Made by a program: the position numbers and the translations under genes | In this document: positions 57,928 through 64,000 of the stretch, piece after piece | How positions within the stretch are numbered: position 1 is the stretch's first letter | How the letters are laid out: each line of letters opens with the position of its first letter | The notes under the pieces: generated by a model | What the model was told of the DNA's origin: nothing | What the model saw: the letters and a program-made list of their open reading frames with translations, nothing else | Database searches by the model: none | Origin: Gluconacetobacter sacchari | GTDB taxonomy: Bacteria; Pseudomonadota; Alphaproteobacteria; Acetobacterales; Acetobacteraceae | DNA length: 64,000 nucleotides | Direction of reading: 5' to 3' | Assembly: GCF_014174255.1 (NCBI RefSeq) | Contig: NZ_JABEQJ010000016.1 | Span: forward strand, 44,350-108,349

Positions 57928-58557
57928 TCACATGTGATGGAAGGTGGGCGCGATCAGGTGGGTCTGGTTGTAGTCCAGCTGCTCCTTCGTCAATTGCAGG
58001 CCGACCTCCAGCCGGTAGCCGTCGATTGTGACGCGCTTGGACACCGGCAGCGTGATCGGCACGACCCGGGCATGCGTCAGCATCTGCGTGACGTTGGCCG
58101 GGAACTGCACCGTTTCGACGAACTGCTTCTTGTTCTTGATCTCGTCGCCATAGACGACGGCGACGAAATACGGGATTTCGACCGTTCGCCCGGTGCCGGG
58201 GCCGCGGGTGACGTTCAGGCCCAGGCTGATCTCGGCGACGACGGGCGCCGGGTGTCCGGAGCCGGCATGGCACTGGCCGGTGACGCGCGTCACGCTGGCC
58301 CGCACGGCCATGTGACCGATATCGCGCGACGCGCCGTTGAAGGCCACCAGGTCGGCGGCCGCGCCGGGGACCTCGACCGTCGGGCAGGAGGGCGCGAAGC
58401 CGTCGGGGTTGTCCATGGAACAGGCCGCCAGCGACATGGCGAGGGGCAGGATCGCCAGGCCGCCGAGACGGGCGGGGCGGAAGCGGGGAAGGCCGCTCGG
58501 GCTGACGATGGTCATGCGGGGGGTCATGCGGGGTTCCGGGGTCTCGTGCTTGGTCAT
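57928..58557 (-). CDS. Predicted lipoprotein
   Basis: 209 residues as called from 58557. A signal peptide ends in a lipobox LAAC (Cys46 in LGGLAILPLAMSLAACSMD). The mature region is beta-rich: VEVPGAAADLVAFNGASRDIGHMAVRASV, then SLGLNVTRGPGTG and TVEIPYFVAVVYG. No family was recognised. ATGs at 58527 and 58515 are nearer the signal peptide and may be the true start. The gene lies 50 bases upstream of the OPT gene on the same strand, so it may be part of that transcript, or just share the divergent promoter with ispH. Confidence 0.6.
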   Translation of the reverse strand: MTKHETPEPRMTPRMTIVSPSGLPRFRPARLGGLAILPLAMSLAACSMDNPDGFAPSCPTVEVPGAAADLVAFNGASRDIGHMAVRASVTRVTGQCHAGSGHPAPVVAEISLGLNVTRGPGTGRTVEIPYFVAVVYGDEIKNKKQFVETVQFPANVTQMLTHARVVPITLPVSKRVTIDGYRLEVGLQLTKEQLDYNQTHLIAPTFHHM

Positions 58558-58759
58558 GGTTGCGGGGGCCGCCATGTGGATGGACAGCTTGTGTGGCTCC
58601 GGCTGGACGGCTATGTCCAAATGCACCGGGGTTGCAGGAATATGGCTTGCGCCATGGCCCCGGTTTGCGTAGGGCCGGACCTGCACCGGGATGCGCGGCC
58701 GGCCGGTCGCAGCCCCCGGCCCGTATCCTATAACGCTCGCCGGCCGTTTGGGGAACACC

Positions 58760-59758
58760 ATGCCCGACCAGATGATTCAGACCCCCGTTTCCGCCCCCGC
58801 CGAGGTGCCCGTACGGTCGCTGAAGGTTCTGCTGGCGGGGCCGCGCGGCTTCTGCGCCGGCGTGGATCGCGCGATCCGCGTGGTGGAGGAGGCGATCCGC
58901 CGTTACGGCGCGCCGGTCTATGTGCGGCACGAGATCGTGCATAACCGGACCGTGGTCGAGGAACTGGAAGCGCAGGGCGCCATCTTCGTAGAGGAACTGG
59001 ACGAGGTGCCGGCCGACGCGCATGTCGTGTTCTCGGCCCATGGCGTGCCCAAGACCGTGCCGGCCGAGGCCGAGCGGCGCAACCTGCTGTATCTGGACGC
59101 GACCTGCCCGCTGGTGTCCAAGGTACATCGCGAGGCCGAGCGCCATTTCGCCGATGGTGGGCCCGAGAGCCGTCACATCCTGATGATCGGCCATGCCGGC
59201 CACCCCGAGGTGGTGGGCACGATGGGCCAGTTGCCGGCCGGCGCCGTGACCCTGATCAACGACGCGGAAGAGGCCCGGACCGTTCAGCCGGCCGATCCCG
59301 CGCGGCTGGCCTTCATTACCCAGACCACGCTGTCGGTCGACGATACCGCCGAGATCGTCGAGATCCTGCGCCGTCGCTTTCCGCTGATCGAGGGGCCGAA
59401 GCGCGAGGATATCTGCTACGCCACCACCAACCGGCAGGAAGCGGTCAAGGCCATCGCGCCCGGCTGCGACCTGGTGATCGTGATCGGCTCGCCCAATTCG
59501 TCCAACTCGCAGCGGCTGCGCGAGGTGGCGGAACGCTCCGGCACGCCGCGCGCCCTGCTGGTGCCGCGCCTGAGCAACCTGGACTGGTCGGTGCTGGAAG
59601 GGGTGAACACGCTGGGCATCACCGCCGGGGCCTCGGCGCCCGAGGCGCTGGTGCAGGAAATGGTGGCGGCGCTGGCCAAGCGCTTCACGCTGGAAATCGA
59701 GGAACGGACGGTCAAGGAAGAGAACGTGACCTTCCGCCTGCCGGCGCCGCTGGGCTGA
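58760..59758 (+). CDS. ispH: 4-hydroxy-3-methylbut-2-enyl diphosphate reductase
   Basis: 332 residues. The three [4Fe-4S] cysteines are visible: Cys32 in [13 protein letters not shown], Cys116 in [11 protein letters not shown] and Cys219 in [12 protein letters not shown], along with the TTN motif. IspH catalyses the last step of the MEP isoprenoid pathway. The ATG at 58760 (MPDQMIQ) gives a family-length protein; the frame upstream lacks family features. It starts a plus-strand run with thrB 16 bases later. Confidence 0.94.
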   Translation: MPDQMIQTPVSAPAEVPVRSLKVLLAGPRGFCAGVDRAIRVVEEAIRRYGAPVYVRHEIVHNRTVVEELEAQGAIFVEELDEVPADAHVVFSAHGVPKTVPAEAERRNLLYLDATCPLVSKVHREAERHFADGGPESRHILMIGHAGHPEVVGTMGQLPAGAVTLINDAEEARTVQPADPARLAFITQTTLSVDDTAEIVEILRRRFPLIEGPKREDICYATTNRQEAVKAIAPGCDLVIVIGSPNSSNSQRLREVAERSGTPRALLVPRLSNLDWSVLEGVNTLGITAGASAPEALVQEMVAALAKRFTLEIEERTVKEENVTFRLPAPLG

Positions 59759-59774
59759 CCAAGGCCCGGTTCGC

Positions 59775-60740
59775 ATGGCGGTCTATACGGATGTGTCGGA
59801 CGGGGCGCTGCGCGCGTTCCTGTCCCATTACGATATCGGCGACCTCACGGCCTATCGCGGCATTGCCGAGGGGGTCGAGAACAGCAATTTCGTCCTGCGG
59901 ACCACGGATGGCGATTTCATCCTGACTTTGTACGAGCGGCGGGTGGACCCTGGCGATCTGCCCTGGTTCCTGGGGTTGATGGGGGCGCTGGCCGACCACG
60001 GCCTGTCCTGCCCGCGGCCGGTGGCGGGACGTGACGGCGAGGCCCTGCGCGCGCTGGCGGGCCGTCCGGCGGCGATCACGACCTTTCTGCCGGGCGTGTG
60101 GCCGCGTGAGGTGGGGGTGGCGCATTGCGCGCCGCTGGGCGCCGCGCTGGCGGCGCTGCATGTCGCGGGGCGGGACTATACCGCCGAGCGCGTCAACGGG
60201 CTGGGGCCCGCCGCGTGGGGGCCGTTGCTGGAGTCCTGCCGGGCGGATGCGGATTCGGTCTCGCCGGGCCTGGGGGGGGAACTGGATGATGCGCTGGGCG
60301 CGATCCTGCCGGCGTGGCCGGGCGCGGACGGGCTGCCGCGCGGGCAGATCCATGCCGACCTGTTTCCCGACAACGTGTTCTTTCTCGACGGCAGGGTGTC
60401 GGGGGTGATCGATTTCTATTTCGCCTGTACCGACTTCCTGGCCTACGACATCGCGATCTGCCTGAATGCCTGGTGTTTCACGGCCGATGGCGCCTTCGTG
60501 CCCGAACGGGCGCGGGCGCTGATCGCGGGATACGAAACGGTGCGGCCGCTGGGCGCGGCCGAGCGGCGGGCCATGCCTGTGCTGGCCGCGGGCGCCGCGA
60601 TGCGTTTCCTGCTCACCCGGCTGTATGACTGGCTGAACACGCCGGCCGGCGCGATGGTGACGCGCAAGGACCCGCTGGATTACCTGCGCCGCCTGCGCTT
60701 TCATCGCGCCGCGGAGGATGGGTCGGTCTATGGCGTCTGA
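59775..60740 (+). CDS. thrB: Homoserine kinase (ThrB, APH fold)
   Basis: 321 residues of the APH-like homoserine kinase found in alphaproteobacteria. It phosphorylates homoserine on the way to threonine. [22 protein letters not shown], the loop [12 protein letters not shown] and the catalytic [14 protein letters not shown] with [13 protein letters not shown] are all present. The end overlaps rnhA by 11 bases. Confidence 0.93.
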   Translation: MAVYTDVSDGALRAFLSHYDIGDLTAYRGIAEGVENSNFVLRTTDGDFILTLYERRVDPGDLPWFLGLMGALADHGLSCPRPVAGRDGEALRALAGRPAAITTFLPGVWPREVGVAHCAPLGAALAALHVAGRDYTAERVNGLGPAAWGPLLESCRADADSVSPGLGGELDDALGAILPAWPGADGLPRGQIHADLFPDNVFFLDGRVSGVIDFYFACTDFLAYDIAICLNAWCFTADGAFVPERARALIAGYETVRPLGAAERRAMPVLAAGAAMRFLLTRLYDWLNTPAGAMVTRKDPLDYLRRLRFHRAAEDGSVYGV

Positions 60741-61230
60741 TGCCGCATGCGAACTGGATGTGCCGAATGCGTCGGCGCCGGTCGAGATCTGGACGGACGG
60801 GGGCTGCAAGCCCAACCCCGGTCCGGGCGGCTGGGCCGCGCTGCTGAAATTTCGCGGCACAGAGCGCGAGATTTCGGGCGGCGAGGCCGAGACCACCAAT
60901 AATCGCATGGAACTGACGGCGGCGGCCGAGGCGCTGGAGGCGTTGAAGCGGCCCTGCGTCGTGGTGCTGCATACCGACAGCGAGTATGTGCGCAACGGCA
61001 TCACCCGCTGGCATACCGGCTGGGTGCGGCGGAACTGGCGCAGCGCCTCGGGCGATCCGGTCGCCAACATGGATCTGTGGCGGCGGTTGCTGGAGGTCAG
61101 CAAGCGGCACAAGGTCGAGTGGCTGTGGGTGCGGGGCCATTCGGGCGATGAGAACAACGAACGGGTCGACCGGTTGGCCACGGCGGCGCGGGATGCGCTG
61201 GGGCTGGCCTATCCCGCCCGCCGCCGGTGA
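60730..61230 (+). CDS. rnhA: Ribonuclease HI
   Basis: 166 residues. Catalytic residues are intact: Asp23 ([15 protein letters not shown]), Glu61 ([10 protein letters not shown]), Asp83 (LHTDSEYV) and Asp147 (ERVDRLA), with the loop His137 in RGHSG. RNase HI removes RNA from RNA-DNA hybrids. An N-terminal extension of about 18 residues precedes the domain, and a four-residue longer start at 60718 is possible. The ABC ATPase GTG overlaps its stop (GTGA). Confidence 0.94.
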   Translation: MASDAACELDVPNASAPVEIWTDGGCKPNPGPGGWAALLKFRGTEREISGGEAETTNNRMELTAAAEALEALKRPCVVVLHTDSEYVRNGITRWHTGWVRRNWRSASGDPVANMDLWRRLLEVSKRHKVEWLWVRGHSGDENNERVDRLATAARDALGLAYPARRR

Positions 61231-61961
61231 CGCCGGCGCCGGCACTGGCGCTGCGGGGGCTGGCCGTGGCGTATCGCGGGCGCGATCTGTTCGCCGGATT
61301 GGACCTGACCTTGCGGGGTGGGGTGTTTTCCGTGCTGCTGGGGGCCAGCGGCGTGGGCAAGACCAGCCTGCTGCGTGTGATCGCGGGGCTGGATCGTCCG
61401 GCGAGGGGCGCGGTCGCGGCCGATGACGGGGCCCCGCTGGCGGGCCGGGTGGCCTGGATGGGGCAGCGCGACCTGCTGCAACCCTGGGCGCGGGTGATCG
61501 ACAATGTGACGCTGGGCGACCGGCTGCGCGGCCGCCGCCCCGATCGCGACCGGGCGGCGGCGCTGTTGCGGCGGATGGGCCTGGCCGATCGGCTGACGGC
61601 GCTGCCGGCCGAACTGTCGGGGGGCATGCGCCAGCGGGTGGCGCTGGCGCGGACCCTGTACGAGGATCGCCCGGTCGTGCTGATGGACGAGCCGTTTTCG
61701 GCGTTGGACAGCGTGACCAGGGCGCGGATGCAGGACCTGGCGGCCGAGACGCTGCATGGCCGCACGGTGGTGCTGATAACCCACGATCCGCTGGAGGCCT
61801 GCCGGCTGGGGCAGGCGGTGCTGCTGATGGCGGGCGACCCGGTGCGGGTGGAGGCGATCGAGGTGCCGGCGGGCGCGGTGCCCCGGGCCGCCGATGACGA
61901 TGGCGTGCTGCATGCCCAGGGCGTGCTGCTGCGCCGCATGCTGGACGCGGCGCGGCCATGA
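61227..61961 (+). CDS. ABC transporter ATP-binding protein (SsuB/ThiZ type)
   Basis: 244 residues with [19 protein letters not shown] (Walker A), [18 protein letters not shown] (signature) and [13 protein letters not shown] (Walker B, slightly diverged). The group is the ATPase of sulfonate/nitrate/taurine or thiamine-precursor importers. It starts with GTG overlapping rnhA and its end overlaps the permease by four bases. No substrate-binding protein gene accompanies it; see the nucleoside hydrolase entry. Confidence 0.85.
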   Translation: MTPAPALALRGLAVAYRGRDLFAGLDLTLRGGVFSVLLGASGVGKTSLLRVIAGLDRPARGAVAADDGAPLAGRVAWMGQRDLLQPWARVIDNVTLGDRLRGRRPDRDRAAALLRRMGLADRLTALPAELSGGMRQRVALARTLYEDRPVVLMDEPFSALDSVTRARMQDLAAETLHGRTVVLITHDPLEACRLGQAVLLMAGDPVRVEAIEVPAGAVPRAADDDGVLHAQGVLLRRMLDAARP

Positions 61962-62728
61962 AGGCCGGACGAATCGCGGCGCGGCTGGGGCGCCCGGTCG
62001 TCACGCTGTGCGGGCTGGTCCTGCTGTGGTGGGGGATCGTCGCGCTGGGCGGGATCCCGCCTTATCTGCTGCCGTCGCCGGGATCGGTGGCGCGGGCCCT
62101 GTGGGCGCAGCGCGGATTGCTGGCCGGCGCGGCGGGGACGACGCTGCTGGAAACCGTGCTGGGGCTGCTGCTGGGGACGGCGGGAGGCGGCGCGCTGGCG
62201 CTGCTGATGATGGCCTCGATGCCGGTGCGGCGCTGGATGATGCCGCTGGTGCTGCTGAGCCAGGCGGTGCCGGTCTTTGCGCTGGCGCCGCTGCTGGTGC
62301 TGTGGTTCGGCTTCGGCATCGCCTCGAAGGTGGTGATGGCGGTGCTGGTGATCTTCTTTCCGATCACTTCGTCCTTTTTCGACGGGTTGCGCCGCACGCC
62401 GCCGGGGTGGCTCGACCTGGCGCGGAGCATGGATGCGCGGCCGGGGCTGGTGCTGTTGCGGCTGCGGCTGCCGGCGGCGCTGCCGGCCTTTGCCTCCGGC
62501 CTGCGGGTCGCCGCCGCGATCGCGCCGCTGGGCGCGGTGGTGGGGGAGTGGGTGGGAGCGTCGTCGGGGCTGGGCTTTCTGATGCAGACGGCCAATACCC
62601 GCTTCGAGACCGACCTGATGTTCGCGGCGCTGCTGGTGCTGGCGTCGATGACGATGCTGCTCTGGTGGGGGGTGGACCGGGCGCTGGCGCGGATGCTGTA
62701 CTGGGCGCCGGACGAGCGGTCCGATTGA
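61958..62728 (+). CDS. ABC transporter permease (SsuC/ThiX type)
   Basis: 256 residues with six hydrophobic segments and the cytoplasmic EAA loop in RSMDARPGLVLLRLRLPAALPAFASGLRVAA. It is the membrane partner of the preceding ATPase. Together with the nucleoside hydrolase that follows 12 bases downstream, it may import a pyrimidine-type or thiamine-related compound; this is inferred from neighbourhood. The binding protein is missing from the window. Confidence 0.85.
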   Translation: MKAGRIAARLGRPVVTLCGLVLLWWGIVALGGIPPYLLPSPGSVARALWAQRGLLAGAAGTTLLETVLGLLLGTAGGGALALLMMASMPVRRWMMPLVLLSQAVPVFALAPLLVLWFGFGIASKVVMAVLVIFFPITSSFFDGLRRTPPGWLDLARSMDARPGLVLLRLRLPAALPAFASGLRVAAAIAPLGAVVGEWVGASSGLGFLMQTANTRFETDLMFAALLVLASMTMLLWWGVDRALARMLYWAPDERSD

Positions 62729-62740
62729 AGGAGTGAGATC

Positions 62741-63694
62741 GTGGCGCGTGCCATCATCATCGATACCGACCCGTCGCCGGACGATGCGGTTGCCTTCCTC
62801 ATGGCGCTGGCCTCGCCGGACGAGCTGGAGGTGCTGGCGCTGACGACCGTGGGCGGCAACGTGCCGCTGGCGCTGACCACGCGCAATGCCCTGATGGCGC
62901 TGGAACTGGCGGGGCGGGGGGATGTCCCGGTCCATGCGGGGGCGGCGGGGCCGCTGGTCGGGACGTTGCGGACCGCCGAGCATGTGCATGGCGCCACCGG
63001 GTTCGACGGCTATGACCTGCCGCCGCCGTCGCTGGCGCCGGCCGAGGGGTTCGCCGCCGACCGGATCGTGGAGCTGGTGATGGCGCGGCCGCGCGACAGC
63101 GTGACGCTGTGCTGCCTGGCGCCGCTGACCAATATCGCGCTGGCGATGATGCGCGAGCCGCGCCTGGCCGGGCATCTGCACGGGATCGTGCTGATGGGCG
63201 GCGCGCGGAGCGAGGGTGGGAACATCACCCCGGCGGCGGAATATAATATCCATGTCGATCCCGAGGCGGCGGCGCGGGTCTTCGAATCGGGCGTGCCGAT
63301 TACCATGATTCCGCTGGACTGCACGCATCGGGCGCTGACGACGGCGGCGCGGATGGCGCGGTTGCGCGCGATCGGCACGCCGCTGGCCGAGGCGTTCTAT
63401 CACCTGCTGACCTTCAACAAGCGCCACGACGCGCGCCAGTGGGGCACGGATGGCGGTCCGCTGCATGATCCGACGGTGATCGCGGCACTGCTGCGGCCGG
63501 AGCTGTTCGGCGGGCGGCTGGCCCATGTCGGGATCGAATGCCACGGCACGCTGACGCGGGGCATGACGGTCATCGACTGGTGGAGCGTGACCGGCCGGCA
63601 CCCGAATGCGCTGGTTCTCAACCGGATGGATGTCGAGGGCTATTTCGATCTGGTGATCGAACGCCTGTCGCGCTTTGGCATCGGATCGGCATAA
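62741..63694 (+). CDS. Inosine/uridine-preferring nucleoside hydrolase family protein
   Basis: 317 residues. The N-terminal calcium and substrate site IIIDTDPSPDDAVAFL keeps the DTDPxxDD pattern with Ser replacing the usual Gly (Asp8, Asp10, Asp14, Asp15). TVGGNVPLALTTRNALM, VLMGGARSEGGN and the C-terminal DPTVIAAL with the last aspartate are family features. The enzyme splits nucleosides into base and ribose. The GTG start at 62741 follows GGAG. As it follows an ABC importer without a binding protein, it may process the imported nucleoside. Confidence 0.88.
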   Translation: MARAIIIDTDPSPDDAVAFLMALASPDELEVLALTTVGGNVPLALTTRNALMALELAGRGDVPVHAGAAGPLVGTLRTAEHVHGATGFDGYDLPPPSLAPAEGFAADRIVELVMARPRDSVTLCCLAPLTNIALAMMREPRLAGHLHGIVLMGGARSEGGNITPAAEYNIHVDPEAAARVFESGVPITMIPLDCTHRALTTAARMARLRAIGTPLAEAFYHLLTFNKRHDARQWGTDGGPLHDPTVIAALLRPELFGGRLAHVGIECHGTLTRGMTVIDWWSVTGRHPNALVLNRMDVEGYFDLVIERLSRFGIGSA

Positions 63695-63759
63695 AGCGCC
63701 GCCGCGCGGCAATGGGCGGTTGCCGGACCGGGGTGCGCTCCAGTAATGGTCGCGCGTTC

Positions 63760-63774
63760 GCGCCCGTCGGGCGC
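63760..63774. terminator. Hairpin after the nucleoside hydrolase gene
   Basis: GCGCCCG-T-CGGGCGC is a perfect 7-bp stem. It lies 66 bases after the hydrolase stop and 53 before the next start. The single-base loop limits folding and no T-run follows, so this is weak. Confidence 0.25.
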
Positions 63775-63826
63775 GGCCGATCCTGACGTCGCTTCCCCGT
63801 GAGGCGCCCTGCTGTCCGGAGTCCGC

Positions 63827-64000
63827 ATGGATCACTCATCGCCCGCATCCTCTTTCCTGTCTTCTCCCGCCCGGGCGGCGGGCGGCTCGGGCGACCGGAT
63901 ATTTGCGGGGCTTGTGCGCCTGTGCGGATGGCTGATGCTTGCTCTTCTGGGTGGGTTGATTGCGGTTTTGGCGTGGGGTGGGGTTTCCGCGTGGTCGTCG
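63827..64000 (+). CDS. pstC: Probable phosphate ABC transporter permease PstC, N-terminus only
   Basis: 58 codons before the window ends. After MDHSSPASSFLSSPARAAGGS comes GDRIFAGLVRLCGWLMLALL, the hydrophobic start typical of PstC, then GGLIAVLAWGGVSAWSS. PstC with PstA forms the membrane channel of the high-affinity phosphate importer. Only the first ~58 of about 310 residues are seen, so the call is tentative. I saw no Pho box in the preceding 130 bases. Confidence 0.5.
   Translation, partial: MDHSSPASSFLSSPARAAGGSGDRIFAGLVRLCGWLMLALLGGLIAVLAWGGVSAWSS

Noticed and set aside
55905..58031. A plus-strand open frame of 708 codons opposite the OPT transporter
   Set aside because: Composed mainly of Asp, Gly, Gln, Arg and His; antisense to a strongly supported transporter gene.
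61097..63835. A minus-strand open frame of 912 codons across the ABC and nucleoside hydrolase genes
   Set aside because: Highly repetitive Arg/His/Gln-rich translation, the typical artefact of a GC-rich opposite strand.

Overview
The window is GC-rich, gene-dense DNA (only a few AT-rich intergenic islands) from an alphaproteobacterium. Product types, the Csu-type pilus genes, the acetoin-reductase-like enzyme and the compact GC-rich operons fit an acetic acid bacterium (Acetobacteraceae, Gluconacetobacter-like); that placement is inference from gene content, not a search result. I saw no rRNA, tRNA, CRISPR array, insertion sequence or phage gene, so it reads as ordinary chromosome carrying several accessory modules.

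Layout. 1-3.2 kb: minus-strand Csu-type chaperone-usher pilus operon (two SCPU pilins, chaperone, usher cut by the window edge). 3.4-9.1 kb: a DSF-type quorum-sensing module, an RpfF-like signal synthase facing an RpfC-like hybrid kinase, preceded in its own operon by a REC-PAS-GGDEF-EAL protein where xanthomonads have RpfG. 9.05-9.96 kb: long partly AT-rich non-coding stretch. 9.96-15.0 kb: sugar-nucleotide genes (SDR epimerase, glucose-1-phosphate cytidylyltransferase, SAF-domain oxidoreductase, RmlC-like epimerase, DUF707). 15-24.6 kb: scattered metabolic and stress genes (2-hydroxyacid oxidase, lipocalin-like protein, LysR regulator, Dps, BudC-like reductase, free Met-(R)-sulfoxide reductase, HU, SDR), with a periplasmic binding protein overlapping a membrane diguanylate cyclase. 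24.8-38.3 kb: chemoreceptor, HNH nuclease, GluQ-RS, tandem class I aminotransferases, PPIase, MFS exporter, ABC-F ATPase, methylthioribose kinase and a MocR regulator.

38.6-47.2 kb holds the most distinctive block: a complete Nit1C cluster (nitB-nitH: nitrilase, radical SAM, GNAT, AIR-synthase-like, small protein, flavoprotein) with a glycosyltransferase in the middle and a PrpE-like acyl-CoA synthetase at the end, all on one strand with overlapping or nearly touching genes. The upstream MocR gene and the cluster promoter region share an ATTGTATGG element, suggesting the MocR protein is its local regulator. Related clusters have been linked to cyanide assimilation in other bacteria; the actual chemistry is unsettled.

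47.2-64 kb is mostly conserved: two uncharacterised proteins, an AT-rich gap, PduO-type adenosyltransferase, prolyl aminopeptidase, DUF423, RlmM-like methyltransferase, thioredoxin-like protein, M3 peptidase, luciferase-like monooxygenase, OPT transporter, a lipoprotein, then an ispH-thrB-rnhA-ABC-ABC-nucleoside hydrolase run and the start of a probable pstC. Cyclic-di-GMP enzymes occur twice and may link DSF sensing and a periplasmic ligand to surface behaviours such as the pili or the polysaccharide genes; that link is inferred from proximity only.
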